Shown: positions 50,643-62,024 of the stretch, one piece after another
Position numbering within the stretch: the first letter of the stretch is position 1
How the letters are laid out: the number at the start of each line of letters is the position of its first letter
Source: Pyrocephalus nanus
Taxonomy: Eukaryota; Chordata; Aves; Passeriformes; Tyrannidae
Reading direction: 5' to 3'
DNA length: 64,000 bases
Assembly (NCBI GenBank): GCA_038380795.1
Contig: CM076269.1
Coordinates: 6,448,001-6,512,000, forward strand
Position numbers and translations under genes: made by a program
Notes under the pieces: model-generated
Database searches by the model: none
What the model saw: the letters and a program-made list of their open reading frames with translations, nothing else
Told to the model about the DNA's origin: nothing

Positions 50643-53600
50643 GCATGTAAATTCTTTCTGGAGTGGTTTCAAAGCACAAAAAAACCCTTAGTCCTTGCTC
50701 AGACCTCTCAATGTGCCAGAACCCCTGTCTCCAGGGCAGTCTTGTCTCTTGGCTGCTAAGGACACTCTACCACACGTCTCTCCTCAGTGAATTCAGCCCC
50801 CTGATAGCCAGCTTACAAGCTCAACAGCTTAGGCAGCTCCCATACAGCTGAGGGATACTCTTGGTTTCTCAGCACTGCTCCATCTTCCTGCTAAAAATCG
50901 CTGGAATGAATGCCCTGAGCAGTCCATGTTCACAGCCTAAGGGCAGGCAGGTTGCTGATTGCCTCTGCATGCCCGTATCAATCGGTCACAAGAGCTCTTC
51001 CAAAAAGCAAAGAGGGAGAACAGCAAGTTTCCTACACATCTGAGACTGAATTTCACCCAAGTCCACCCCTTGTAGTCCTGGTGAACTTGGAGTCTGGGTG
51101 GTTCAGCTTCAACTGGTGGGATCTCCTCCCTAGTGTGTGTGGAAGGGGACAACTTCAGAGGGGACTTGTGTCGCTTCAGCGTCAGAAAACCTCGGTTTGC
51201 ACGAAAGGAAAAATTGGAGGCAAAACCCAGTAAATCTGGATCCGCCTTTCAGTGCAAGAAGAGATGCAAAAAAAGGCTGAAATGTCAAGCAAGCTGTGTC
51301 CAGCTGGTGATGGATGGGAGCTTCTGTTCTACCTTCTACAGATGGCAGGACAAAGGGACTCTCTCCTACAGAACTTGTTGGGGAATTCATCTTTGTCATC
51401 TTCTGAAATTGCTCAACACATTAAGAAAAAGAGGAACAACATATGACCACAGTGCAAGTCAGACCTTGCCAGGATCCTGTCATGGGAACCAGGGTATGGA
51501 CTGCACATCATTTATGATCCGCCCTAAGGTGTTTCTCCAACACAGCAAGAAACAAAACAACAAGATACAAACGACTCAGAAAATCACCAGCCAGACAGAA
51601 ATCTGATCACAGGCTTTGATAGATTGTAGAAGATGAATTTCTGGTGTATCAAGGTATGAGGAGTTCCTGAAACCGAACAGATTTTACCAGCTGTTCACAT
51701 CTAATGTCACACAACTGACTGTGGATATGCCCATGGAAGGAAGGAGCAAACTGCAGATATCTTCAAATATCTGAGCTCTAGTGTGCACATGAATGTTTTC
51801 CAGAAGATCATTTCTCCTCATAAACAGAGTATTTGCATGAAACTAAGACTTAAGAGATCTTCCCAGTTGATGTCATATAGAGATGATGTAGGTCCAGGAA
51901 GTGCTTTACAATAGGACATAGCATGTTCAAGTACGTGTTCAAAAATCAGAGAATCATGTTAGAAATCTTTCCAGGAGAAGAACAGAAATAAAAAACACCA
52001 AGAGGATTCATGATTAGAGAATGGTTTCATATTACAACACATAAAAATATGTTGGATCACTCTATGCCATTTCCATAACTGTACTTCACAACTTAGCCTA
52101 AGTACTCCTAAAAAAAAAAAACATTCTGAAACCAGAAAAATGTCCCACACTTTGCTCATTCTGTAGTTGAGCAATAAACACCTTACCTACTGGTGTAAAC
52201 TGGGATTAGGTGTACAAATTGTTTCATGTTCTCCATTTATCAATATCAGCAATGACCAAGAGTAATCAGGACTCAATTACAACCTCACCAGAGCTATCCA
52301 CTGAGGCTGCTCTCGTAGATGAAGAGCAAGCCTTTTGTCCAAAGCAGGTCTGACCTCTATGAACCCTCAACTCACTGCCCCAGTGTAGCAAAAAAATAGT
52401 GATAATAAAAAGTTAGTAGTTAGTGCTCTAGAAAAAAGGAATGACACACTTGTCATCAAGGAAGAATAGATGTGCCACTGGGAAATGGACTGGAGCCCAG
52501 ACAATGTCAAATCCATCTCGGTGGAGACTTTTACAGTATCAGCTATAACTCACTCACTCTCATTTTCCAGAATGCTTTATTGAAGCCTGCAAAAGTTAGA
52601 AAGAGAGCACAGAAAGGCACTGGCTTTGGAATCTTTGCCAGAGGAGACTGCAAGCAGCAATATTACAAACAGTGACTCTTCCATTTGCCCCTCCTCAGGG
52701 AGCTGTAAGAGGGGTACAGCTGACATCTCACTTTCCTCATATGGATAGAGCCAATTCCTGCCAGGACCTGTCCAGCATTCACTGCTTTCACCCTGCCATT
52801 CTTGCAGCTGGTAGCCCACTGAGCTATCTTACAAGCAAAACTTATTTCCTTACTTCTCTGGAAGCACTGAGGAAACTTCTCACTTCAAAAGCCAACTTAA
52901 CTCTCTCATCACACCCACCTCTCACCAGCTCCATTAACTCTTTTAAATAGAATGGAAAACATATGTGTTGGTGTTTTGGGTGTTTTTTTTTGGTGATAGA
53001 CTATCAAATCCATGCCAGCTGGGTCTGGAGACTTGGAAATCATGGCATTTGGGAGGCTGCTATCAGGCGGCCTTCTTCCAGTTTATTTGACAAACAAGCT
53101 ACTAAGTCAGCATCTAAAATGTAGATGGATTTATCTAAAAACAACAACAACAAAAAGCTATAAAAGAAAATAAAAAAATTTCAAAAAAAAAAAAAAAGGC
53201 AGACAGCTGATCTGAAGGAGGTAGCAGGCAAAGATTAGGATTCTGGAAGCCGAGGTGTGATGAAATAGGAATGAAGTTAGAACTACTCCACAATTCATCT
53301 CCTCTTGCACCTTTGCCATGTTTCTGGTGCACAGGAGGAAAATTTATTTCATCCCAAAATCAATTGTGACTACTGAAATTTGGGAAGAGGAAGTTTTGAA
53401 AGTTGAGTGACATTTCAAAGAGGAATCCCGTTGCTTGAAGTTTTTCCAATTCCCTTAGGAACAGCTAGAGTGGATTAATACTGCTGTGAAAAGGGCTCAC
53501 TCACTCTCACAGATGGCTCTGCAGTTGACAGCATTTTGTTTCATAACTTCTGTGCCTGGTAGGAAATACTGAGGTGGGCAGCAAAGTTTGGGTTTGACTG

Positions 53601-54959
53601 GGGAATATTCTCTGATCTAGAATTTGATTTGCAGAAATCTGAGAAAAGGCATGCAGAGGATATCTGAAACAGTTTGACCTGTTCCAAGAATGTGAGAATG
53701 CCTAAAACTGAAATTTGAAGACTAAATAGCCTCAAATCCTAGGAAATTTTCACCATTCCACTAGCTGTCTCTTTTTGCCTTCTTCCTCCTGCTCAGAGGA
53801 AAGCAGAGAGTAATGATCCTTTCTAAAAGGCAGCACTGTAGGAGTACCATGAACACAACTTGCCTAGCACCACATTCTCAGGCTTTAAAGAACAATTCTC
53901 CTCAGAGAAATAAGTTTAAAGGTACATTGTCACCACACACACATCTGCTCCCTAAGGGGCCTCACTATCCCTATAATGTGCAGTTCAGGAATACCAGAAC
54001 TTTCCCCCTCCCCATCCCTCCCAAGTGTCTTTCAGTCATGCCTGCTTAAGTTTGCTGATAAAAAAACACATATTTGCATGGTCATTAGCAGAGAGGTTGG
54101 AAGGAGGGAGCTTTATAAGCTCTGAGTTTATGCCTCAAGACCGAAACTACCAAATGAGGTTTTTTTTTGGAAGCTCTGTAGTCAGAAAAGTAACTGGGCT
54201 TCATGCTTCAGGGTTTCAGCTGTTCACCTGCAAGAACTACAGTAGCTGTTCATTTTACTGCTCATTAATATCCGTGCTCTGCTGTACAGCTCCAGGACTG
54301 AAGGAGGTCTCCACAGCCTGCTGGCTGTCTCTGCACCTTGTACCAGTCACACTGGCAGCACCAGTGCAGGGGCTTGGCCTGCAATTCACATTCACCAGGG
54401 TCCTTCCTCACATGCACTGAAACTGCTCATACTCACAGCTCCCACCTCCCCCAGTGCTGCAGCACTGAAGATGCTTATTGAGTCCACTGCTGTGCCACAG
54501 CAGCTAATGCAAGTGGAATCCAAATCAAAACAGCAGCTCTTCTGAGAGCTTCTTAAACAGCAGCAGCACCTTCACAGAGTCAGACAAAGGTTTCCCTACA
54601 GAGCTGAGCAGCCCATCACAGCCTACTCGGAAAAAAATAAGAGGAGGAGACGGATTTCACTCCATCCTGTAAGCAAACCTCAGAGTTCCTCTTTTTTTGT
54701 CATCCCAAACATACACACACAGAGTGTTCTGTCTCTCAAAACATCCTTGCTCAGGTCTTCTCAGCTCCTTCTTCAGTGAGTCTGCAGCTCCCTGTCACCA
54801 GAAGTGCACTTAACCACATGTGACAATGTCACCTACTCCAACGTTAACCTATGCCCAACCTGTCACCCATTAACCAGAGATAGTCTGCAACTTTTCTGCC
54901 TTTAAAAAGACAACCCAAGCTGTGACCAGGAATAGACACAAATAAGGGATCTCAAAATG

Positions 54960-55188
54960 CTTCAAGTCTTAAGCTCTGCCATGGGAGGTTTAAGCTGGAT
55001 ATTAGGAAGAAGATCTTTACAGAGTAGGCTGCCCAGGGAGGTGGTGGATTCACTGTCCCTGGAGGTTTTTCAGATGAGACTGCATGTGGCACTCAGTGGT
55101 CTGGTAAACACAGAGGTGTTGGATCAAGGGTTGGATTTGATGATCTCAGAGGTCTTTTCCAACCCGGTTGATCCTATGATTCTATTCT
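54960..55188 (+). mobile_element. CR1 LINE 3' fragment with internal deletion
   Basis: Typical CR1 3' sequence: GGGAGGTTTAAGCTGGATAT, AGGAAGAAGATCTTTACAGA, GGCTGCCCAGGGAGGTGGTG, TCCCTGGAGGTTTTTCAGAT, TTTGATGATCTCAGAGGTCT, then the CCTATGATTCTATTCT tail. Between TTTACAGAGTA and GGCTGCCC about two dozen bases of the usual CR1 sequence are missing. The preserved terminal ATTCTATGATTCT-type repeat marks an intact 3' end. Confidence 0.93.
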
Positions 55189-56413
55189 AAGAAAATATGT
55201 GCTTTTCCCCTTGTTTTTTTACTAATTGCAGCCTCTGCTTCTCAGAGCACATCCTTCCCCAAAGATGCCTGTGGTGGCATTTCCTAGTCTAAGCTCTACA
55301 AAATAATCACACTGTTGAGAAAAGAATTCGAGTCTCTGGAGTTCTCACTTTCTCCATTTGTCAGGAGAAAATGAGACATTTCCTCAAAATATACAATAAA
55401 ATAGCCTCTAGCAATAGCCTGCAATGCTTCTCTTTACAATAGTTTTACGACTGTGTGTGTGTGGTCTCCTGGGAGTGCTTTCATAATTTATACAAATGAC
55501 AGAAACTTAAGACAATGCAAAGCAGAAAGGAAAGTACACCCATCATGCACACAGTTGCTTTCAGTAGTCTGAAAAAGTGTTTTGCTCTGTGACAAATAGA
55601 TGTTCTGTTCACTTGTAGGCCTAAATCAGGAGGTTACAACCTTCCTAAGGAGGGACAGCATATTGTACACTGCTCCCAGGGCAACCCAATACAGCCCATC
55701 GCTCAAACTCTTCTAGGAGCTCTCACTGCTCCAGAACAGTTCTCTCAACCAGAGGTGTTTTCTACGTATGTTAAAATATCACAGAGTTAAAGAGGTAATA
55801 CTCAAAAAGATATCCTGGGAGGGGAATGGGTGTCCAGTTCTTAACCAGCTTCCTACCTCTCCTTCACAGCACAGTTTGTGCCAGCTGAGGGAATTCACAG
55901 TGCTCTGCGGGAGAAGCAGCTTGCACAGGAAATCTGTAGGAGCTCCTTTCATTTCTGCTGCTCTGGGAGGCTGTCACCTGCTCCCAGCATGCTGACATTA
56001 GGTCAGAGTAATGATGGTCTTTGAAAATACACCATAAGATTGCTATGAAAACTTGTTTCTTCTGTGGATATTCTAAATTTCCACCTGTGTGAGCATAGAG
56101 AAGGGACTGGCAACTCCTCTGTGCACAAACAACAAGGCAAGAAGGTAATGAAAGAAAACCCATTTGCTCAAGTCCTTCCTTCCCCCTTCTGCTTTTCCTT
56201 CTCTTTGCCATACAAATTCAACCCTCTGTATAGAAAGAGGAGTGGACTGGTGCAGCATGACCTAAAGGAGCTGTTGCACTTTGCTGAGACTCTCCAGAGG
56301 GCAGAATTCTTGTGAGACCAAAGCCTATAGCGATTAGAAACACAGGCTTTACAATCTGTTCCCTGTGCCACCAGAAACATTTTTCCTCTCTCACCTCACC
56401 CAGCCTCCAGGAG

Positions 56414-56433
56414 AAATAAATAAATAAATAAAT
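56414..56433 (+). repeat. (AAAT)5 microsatellite
   Basis: Uninterrupted AAAT units. A shorter tract of the same unit is present at 982-999. Confidence 0.95.
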
Positions 56434-58111
56434 GAACTTATGGAGCAGCACGGCCAAGAAGCATCGAGCAGAAATACATCCCAGAGGGGTGCTAAAGCAC
56501 ATAATAGCTGTATTTGTCTTCCTGGATATGCCTGGTACAAGACAACAAAAAAGGAGGTAGGATCGTTTGTTGTGCTCAGGTTTAAAGAGATTTCTGAGTA
56601 GATCTGTTAAGCTTGCATGATGTTAACAAAACCTACCTGAATGCAACAGCTTTGGCCTTTCTGGGACAAGAGTCTTTTTTTGGCCAAAAGAGAAGAGAGG
56701 CACTTAGGAAACAATGGTGCAAGTGAGTAAGGAATTTACTTCAGGATAAAGGCTAGGCCTGAGCAACTTTCTTACTGCTTCCTCTTCCCTGCCCAGCCAT
56801 ATACAACACAAACTGGCTCTTCGGTATTTCGGAACAGATTATAGGGATTTGGTCATTCAGTGTTGAGGAGTTGATATTACTCTCTCAAGCACTTGTGCCA
56901 ACACTTCCTTCAGATGTGGCCCAAAACACATTGGGATTAATAACAGGGATCCCAAGACTAAGAGGGAGACGTCCAGACAGGGTAAATCATAAGAGCCCAG
57001 CGAGGCTGCTGTGGGAGGAGGTTTTCTGGAATGAACACATCTCTAAGAAAGCTTAGATGAAAGGGGTGGTGTGGAAATGAAAACAACAGACCCAGAATAT
57101 GTGGATCAAAGGCAATAGGTAAAAAATATAGACAGAAACCAGACTGGCACTTGAGGGATTTAAGTTTTATTCTCCAGCTTCTCCAAGCAAATAACTTCCC
57201 ACTGACTCTCTATCTCCTTCCCAGCACGGCTAGAAGTTCTTGGGGTAACTTCCCCAGTAGTTACCCAGTGATCAACAGAATGAGACCCCAAGTTTTTATC
57301 AGGATCTTTGGCTAACCATGGCACACAAAGGACAAGCAGTATTTCTAAGGAACCTGCTCTGCTGGGAGATTGAACACAAGAAAATTAAATGAGAACTCAA
57401 AGGTATCCCAAGTGCTACCAGTTTGGAGTCCAAAGTAAAAAAAAAGAAATTAATAAGATCAGGCCAAGCCTTTTTCCTTTAACTGCAAAGAAAAGCAATC
57501 TTTATGAAGTGATAAAGCCATTCAAGAATGGCTGCAGTTGTTTCTTTTAAATGAACCAGAGAGAACAGATGGTCTCCTCTCATATTGTCACAGAGGTCAA
57601 AATTAGCCACCCCTAAGAGTAGCAGGTTCTTGAAATGCTCAAGTGCTTGTGTCTGGTCGTTATGACTAATCCACTCTCCAGAACAAGAAAGGTCAAATGA
57701 AGAACAGCCCTCCAAATACTGCAACTACTCCTAGCCATGGCTGATGTGTAATGCACTCAGACATGGTGTCAACAGCTGCTCCCAAAACCCAATGAGTCAG
57801 CCTTTCAAAAGAGCTTGTCAGCTCTCACTGTTAGAGCTTTCATACAGATTATATTTACTCCACAGTGTTTAAAAATATACTTCTTAAACATTAAAAATAT
57901 GTTTTCCTTACAGATTATGTCCCTTTTGCCCAGGCAGCTGCCCAAGAATGTCTCATATTTATTTGGGAGCAAAACTTCCTAGACTTTCTTTCACTTTCCT
58001 CTTCACATGCTGATAGCTAAACCAAAGGCAGGTCTCTGTGTCTGAAGTCATGTACAAATGAGGAATTTCTGGTCCCTTTCACAACTTATGCCTGCAAACC
58101 ACAGTCAGCTT

Positions 58112-58190
58112 TCCAGAATGCTGCGAGGTCAAGTGTTTTGCCCAATAGAGTGCAGAGACACAGGGTGACTCTCATTTGGTCCTACAACAG
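58112..58190 (-). mobile_element. MIR-like remnant, reverse orientation
   Basis: Read on the plus strand, GAGGTCAAGTGTTTTGCCCA followed by GAGTGCAGAGACACAGGGTG resembles the reverse complement of MIR (GAGGTTAAGTGACTTGCCCA, then GTGGCAGAGCTGGGATT). Weak but ordered similarity. Confidence 0.35.
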
Positions 58191-58429
58191 CCATGTGGGT
58201 ACAAATCCTCTATCCATCCCCTACTCTAATCACCAATCTCCCTTGGATGCTGTCATTTAAATAAAAAAGGCCTATTGGAAATGACAGGTGAAGGAAGCAG
58301 CCCAGGCATGAAATGCACTCTAAAGTATATTAATAGAAGGTTGCCAGACAAAACGGCACAAGGCATTTGATCGCATCATCTTAGGCTTGTTGTTCATGCT
58401 CCTTTGCATCTGGCTGCGTGATTTCTGCC

Positions 58430-59080
58430 AGATTCTCGGCTGGAGGAGCAGGCTAGGATTTGCCTGCTTTCCCTAACCCGTGCCGGGCTCAGCTGCAATC
58501 ATGCAGAGCACTGAAATAAATCTCTTTGAGTTGGGATTCATTCCGAACATGTAAAACCCAAATGACTGCTTCTCCAAAGTGAATCCCATTTCACAGCAAG
58601 TAGGTTATTAGTGTGGAACTCCATACAAGTAGCCTGCATTCAAAAGCCCTCTGCATTATTAATAGAAGATGAGCTTTTGACATCAAAGGAGAACCATTAT
58701 GTATGCTAAACGGTGGCAAAAATTGTACCCGCACTTCAAACCTTTTCAGTTCTTTGTCCCTTGTAAATCAATCAAGGTTGACAGATGCTTTAAGGAGAGT
58801 AATCTTTTCAATGATACTGTCAATGGATAGCATAATGGAACATTGTCTCTGTGCTGTGTGAAGACATGGAGCTAGTCAATTATGGACAACACTTCATGCA
58901 GCCGCCAGTTTTCACTTGAAGTGCTGCTGTTGAAGTATTATAATCCCAACAAATGGCCGCAGCAGCATACAATGTAAATGAGACCTCCTGAAGCTTTGGA
59001 AAATTAATTAGTAACAACAGTGGTCCATTCCCACACTTTCAAACACCAGCCTGGTAATGTTAACGATGCAATTTGCCCCC
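58430..59080. promoter_or_regulatory. CNE-like intronic region, candidate developmental enhancer
   Basis: This stretch lacks repeats and homopolymer runs and is dense in homeodomain-type sites. Examples are TTATTAATAG near 58657, AAATTAATTAGTAAC near 59001, ATCAATCA at 58767-58774, TGACAG at 58779-58784 and CTGTCA at 58817-58822. That appearance is typical of conserved vertebrate non-coding elements, but conservation itself was not tested. Confidence 0.3.
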
Positions 59081-60970
59081 CCTTCCCTTTGAGCAGGCAA
59101 TAGGGCATATTTACATACACTATTTTAAGCCTTCAGCACATTCTCCCCCCCCTATCCCCATCAATTTAAATGCAGGAAGTTCTGGATTCCTTTCCTCTCT
59201 TCACCTGATATTTCCAGCTGGTCACACAGCCCACATAGTTAGAGCTGAAAACAAGAAAAATGACTTTCCTGCTTGGAGACAGCAGTAGTAGTCACTTCAC
59301 ACACATCACACAGTTGGCGGCTGTCCTTTTCCAACACTTACATCCACTCAGCTGCCCTGGGAAGAAGGGCCTGGATGGATGCTGGGGAAAAGCTTCCAGT
59401 CTCGAGAGAGCAGTAGGATGTCAGCTGGAAGCCAATGGTACCGAGTGCCAGTAGCACCAAGGTTGAACTGTGGTGCACTGGGTGCCAGCATATCTATCTG
59501 ATTGCCAGCTCCTACAGGAAGGAGATCGAGAGTCAAAGGGGAGAGACTGTGCTGTGTATTTAGCTACTGGCTTCCATTTCCTACATCATTTTCTCGAAGA
59601 TTTTCCCTTTGTCAACCAAGGCTTGTGCTACGAGGAACACTTAATCTCCCACAGCAGCAGAGAGAAATCCCACACTTGAGCACAAAATTTCTCAACTCCT
59701 ATCAATTGCAGGCTTTCATTGCTATGATCTGTGAATGCCCCTTATCTGTAATGTGTTTTTGAAACAACCAGGTGCAGATAAGAAACTCAATCACTGAGGT
59801 CTCATCAGATAAGAGGCAGTTCCTTGAACCCTCTTCCCCAGGTTCCAAACAGCTGGGAACAGATGCAGCTGCTGCCCCTCCTCATTTAGGATGGATTTGG
59901 TCTTTGCACTCTGGACAGTTCTCTGAGAAACCCTTGCAATGGTTGACTGCAGAAAGCTTCACACTGCAGCAGTCCCCTGAACCCCCAAAACATACAGAAA
60001 ATTGTTAAACAAATCTGACAATGGTTAAACAATACTTTGAGGCAACAGAGGAAGGGACAGAATCCACACACCCTCTCATGCATTACCCAAAAAGCTGCCA
60101 TTGCTGATGCCAAGGAGAAAAGGGAAACATTTGGTCTACTGGAGGCCCCTCTTCCTCAGAATAGAACAGACAGAGGAAAGGATATCTCCTGCCTAGCCTT
60201 AGAAAAGTTAGAGACTGGTCTAAATTTTTTCTCACTCTTGCATAAAACAAACTACCATAGAATAGAAAAATGAATGGGAATTGGGAGGTTTAAGGTCCTT
60301 CCTTCCTTTTGCTGGATCACATCTGTCAAGAAAACGATGGAACAGCTCTATTTCTACATTCAATTCCCATCCAAACTCCATAATGCAAGATGCACAAACA
60401 CAAGACAAAAAAATTCTCTCCTGCATATTGATGAGAAAGCTTTAGGCCAGTGTTCTTGCCATGATGAAAACTGCCTTTTCTTTCAACTACATTTCGTTTT
60501 GCTTGCGGAGTTGTCTGCTTTTGTATCTGCTTTAAATTTTGTTTCTCTAGAGCTAAATGCTTGGAATGGTGCAGGGTCCCTATCCTCCCTCTGCCACCAG
60601 CTGGCTGGGGTGGCACTGCAGAGGAGGCAGGCACAGTGACCCAGCTGTCCCAAACTCTGACAGGAGACACAGATTCATCTCTCAGTACCAGGTGGATGAA
60701 GTATAAGCAAAAAGGGGATGTCAGAGACTGAGAAAACATGTGGTGGGTAACAAAGACATTAAAGAACATAACAGACATAAAACCAGTAGGTTCTTCTGCT
60801 CTTCTTTGCTTGGTACAGGATTCCATAGTAATTTTTTTTAATGGAGACCGTTCCCATCATATAGCTGCAAAATATCACCCACTGCTTCACCTCTTCACAG
60901 CTCATGCCCTAGCTGAGAGGTACTTCTGAATACTCCTTTTTCCAGTAAAGGCAAAATAGAACACCAAACG

Positions 60971-61012
60971 CCTCTTATGCAAAAGACTTATGCAAACACC
61001 TCTTATGCAAGT
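60971..61012. repeat. Short imperfect duplication with three CTTATGCAA copies
   Basis: CCTCTTATGCAA occurs at 60971-60982 and 60999-61010 (28 bases apart), and CTTATGCAA occurs a third time between them at 60987-60995. The shared word fits the C/EBP pattern TTNNGNAA and partly the octamer ATGCAAAT. Confidence 0.6.
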
Positions 61013-61871
61013 CCACTTAAGCCAACCTGCAGTGCACAGATTGAAACAGAGCAAGGGAGAGCTGTGTGGAAGCAGCTTCGCTGGGAGCTCCACAAATGTG
61101 TCAGGAGAAGCAACCAAGCTGTTGCAGGAAGTCTTGGGCATTGTGTGCTCTACTTGCACAGCTCTCAGGGAAAACCGGTGCACGAAAGAGCCCATGGAAA
61201 GGGCCAGGATGCCACACTTGGACACACACTGGATCAGTCTTAAACCTTCTGATTTCTTCACAGTGACTGCAACAACTGTGTGCTAAGGAGCTCTTCTACT
61301 CTATTTGAAACTTGTTCAAAAAACATACGACCCTTTCCAACTCATTTAGAAGAGCTCGCCATTTATTTCCAGGACAGTTTTCCATGGTAATATCAAAGAA
61401 TTTCAAAAGCATGCCTTGCCTTTGCCACAACTTTTAATAGAAGATTACCTAACCTCTTCTTTCAAGCTGGTTATTTTTATTTCTTTTGTTACTATATTAT
61501 TATTTAGTGTGTACAAGTAAAATAAGTGACAAAATAATAAAAAACAATGGAAAAATGAAGCTGATCCAGCTGATCAAAAGACAAAAGATCTGACAAAAAC
61601 AAAGTGCTCCAATAATTCAGAACCTAAGGTTTGTATGGAAGATGAAAAACCTGCTTTTGTTCATGTGTCTAATGACATACATAAGATCACAACTTACCAC
61701 TTCTGGATGAGGTAAGTATAAGAGGAAAAGTGGTAGCTAATAATAACAACATTTTTAAGCAGCCTTCTGTTAATACTAAAATAAAATTCACTCAATCCAA
61801 TAAAGCCAGAGGTTTATCTTTAAAAAAAAAAAAACCCTAAGAAAAATATAAATAAGAAAAACATGGCTTAC

Positions 61872-62024
61872 ATAAGAGAAGTCTTCAGCATTCTGACAGA
61901 GTAGCTTGGGAAAAACAGCCTGCCGCTGAAATCTTTCCTCATCTTCAAAGATGTTCCCATACATGAAGCCATTCATCATGGTGGAGTGGGCATGGATGTC
62001 AATATAGAACTCCAGGTTAATCTT
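61872..62024 (-). CDS. AGBL4: AGBL4 (CCP6) internal coding exon, zinc-ligand exon
   Basis: This is an internal exon of cytosolic carboxypeptidase 6, an M14-family metallocarboxypeptidase that removes glutamates from polyglutamylated tubulin and other proteins in the cytosol and at basal bodies (family knowledge). It encodes 51 residues, beginning K-I-N-L-E-F-Y and ending N-A-E-D-F-S-Y. Residues 9-14 are D-I-H-A-H-S; the first His (codon 61992-61994) corresponds to the third zinc ligand of M14 enzymes. The following M-M-N-G-F-M-Y-G-N-I-F-E-D-E-E-R-F stretch is typical of CCP6. On the minus strand the acceptor reads TTTCCCTCAACAG before AAG, and the donor after TAT is GTAAGC, a good match. The exon is 153 nt with phase 0 at both ends. 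It joins cleanly to the exon at 46360-46522, as the protein requires. The preceding exon, expected to carry the H-x-x-E zinc residues and the N-R-H-W region, is not in the window. AGBL4 rather than another CCP is chosen from remembered protein sequence, not alignment. Confidence 0.95.

Larger units (their letters stand above)
46523..61871 (-). other. AGBL4: AGBL4 intron between the zinc-ligand and catalytic-Glu exons
   Basis: This 15,349-base intron is bounded by a GTAAGC donor (read on the minus strand at 61871) and a CCTGCAG acceptor (at 46523). It contains an old CR1 RT fragment (48.85 kb), a T/G/T homopolymer tract (49.29 kb), an A24 tract (50.62 kb), a CR1 3' end (55 kb), an AAAT repeat (56.4 kb), a SINE-like piece (58.1 kb), a CNE-like region (58.43-59.08 kb) and a motif cluster (60.98 kb). 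The longest open frames in the window fall here (51133-51606 plus strand; 60326-60826 minus strand) but show no recognisable domain and are expected by chance. Confidence 0.9.

Noticed and set aside
51133..51606. 157-codon plus-strand open frame with many Lys and Cys
   Set aside because: No domain, no splice or promoter context, and expected by chance. The K/C-rich part (F-Q-C-K-K-R-C-K-K-R) is short and isolated.
60326..60826. Longest open frame in the window, minus strand, 166 codons
   Set aside because: No recognisable domain. By stop-codon spacing about two frames of this length are expected in 64 kb read in six frames.
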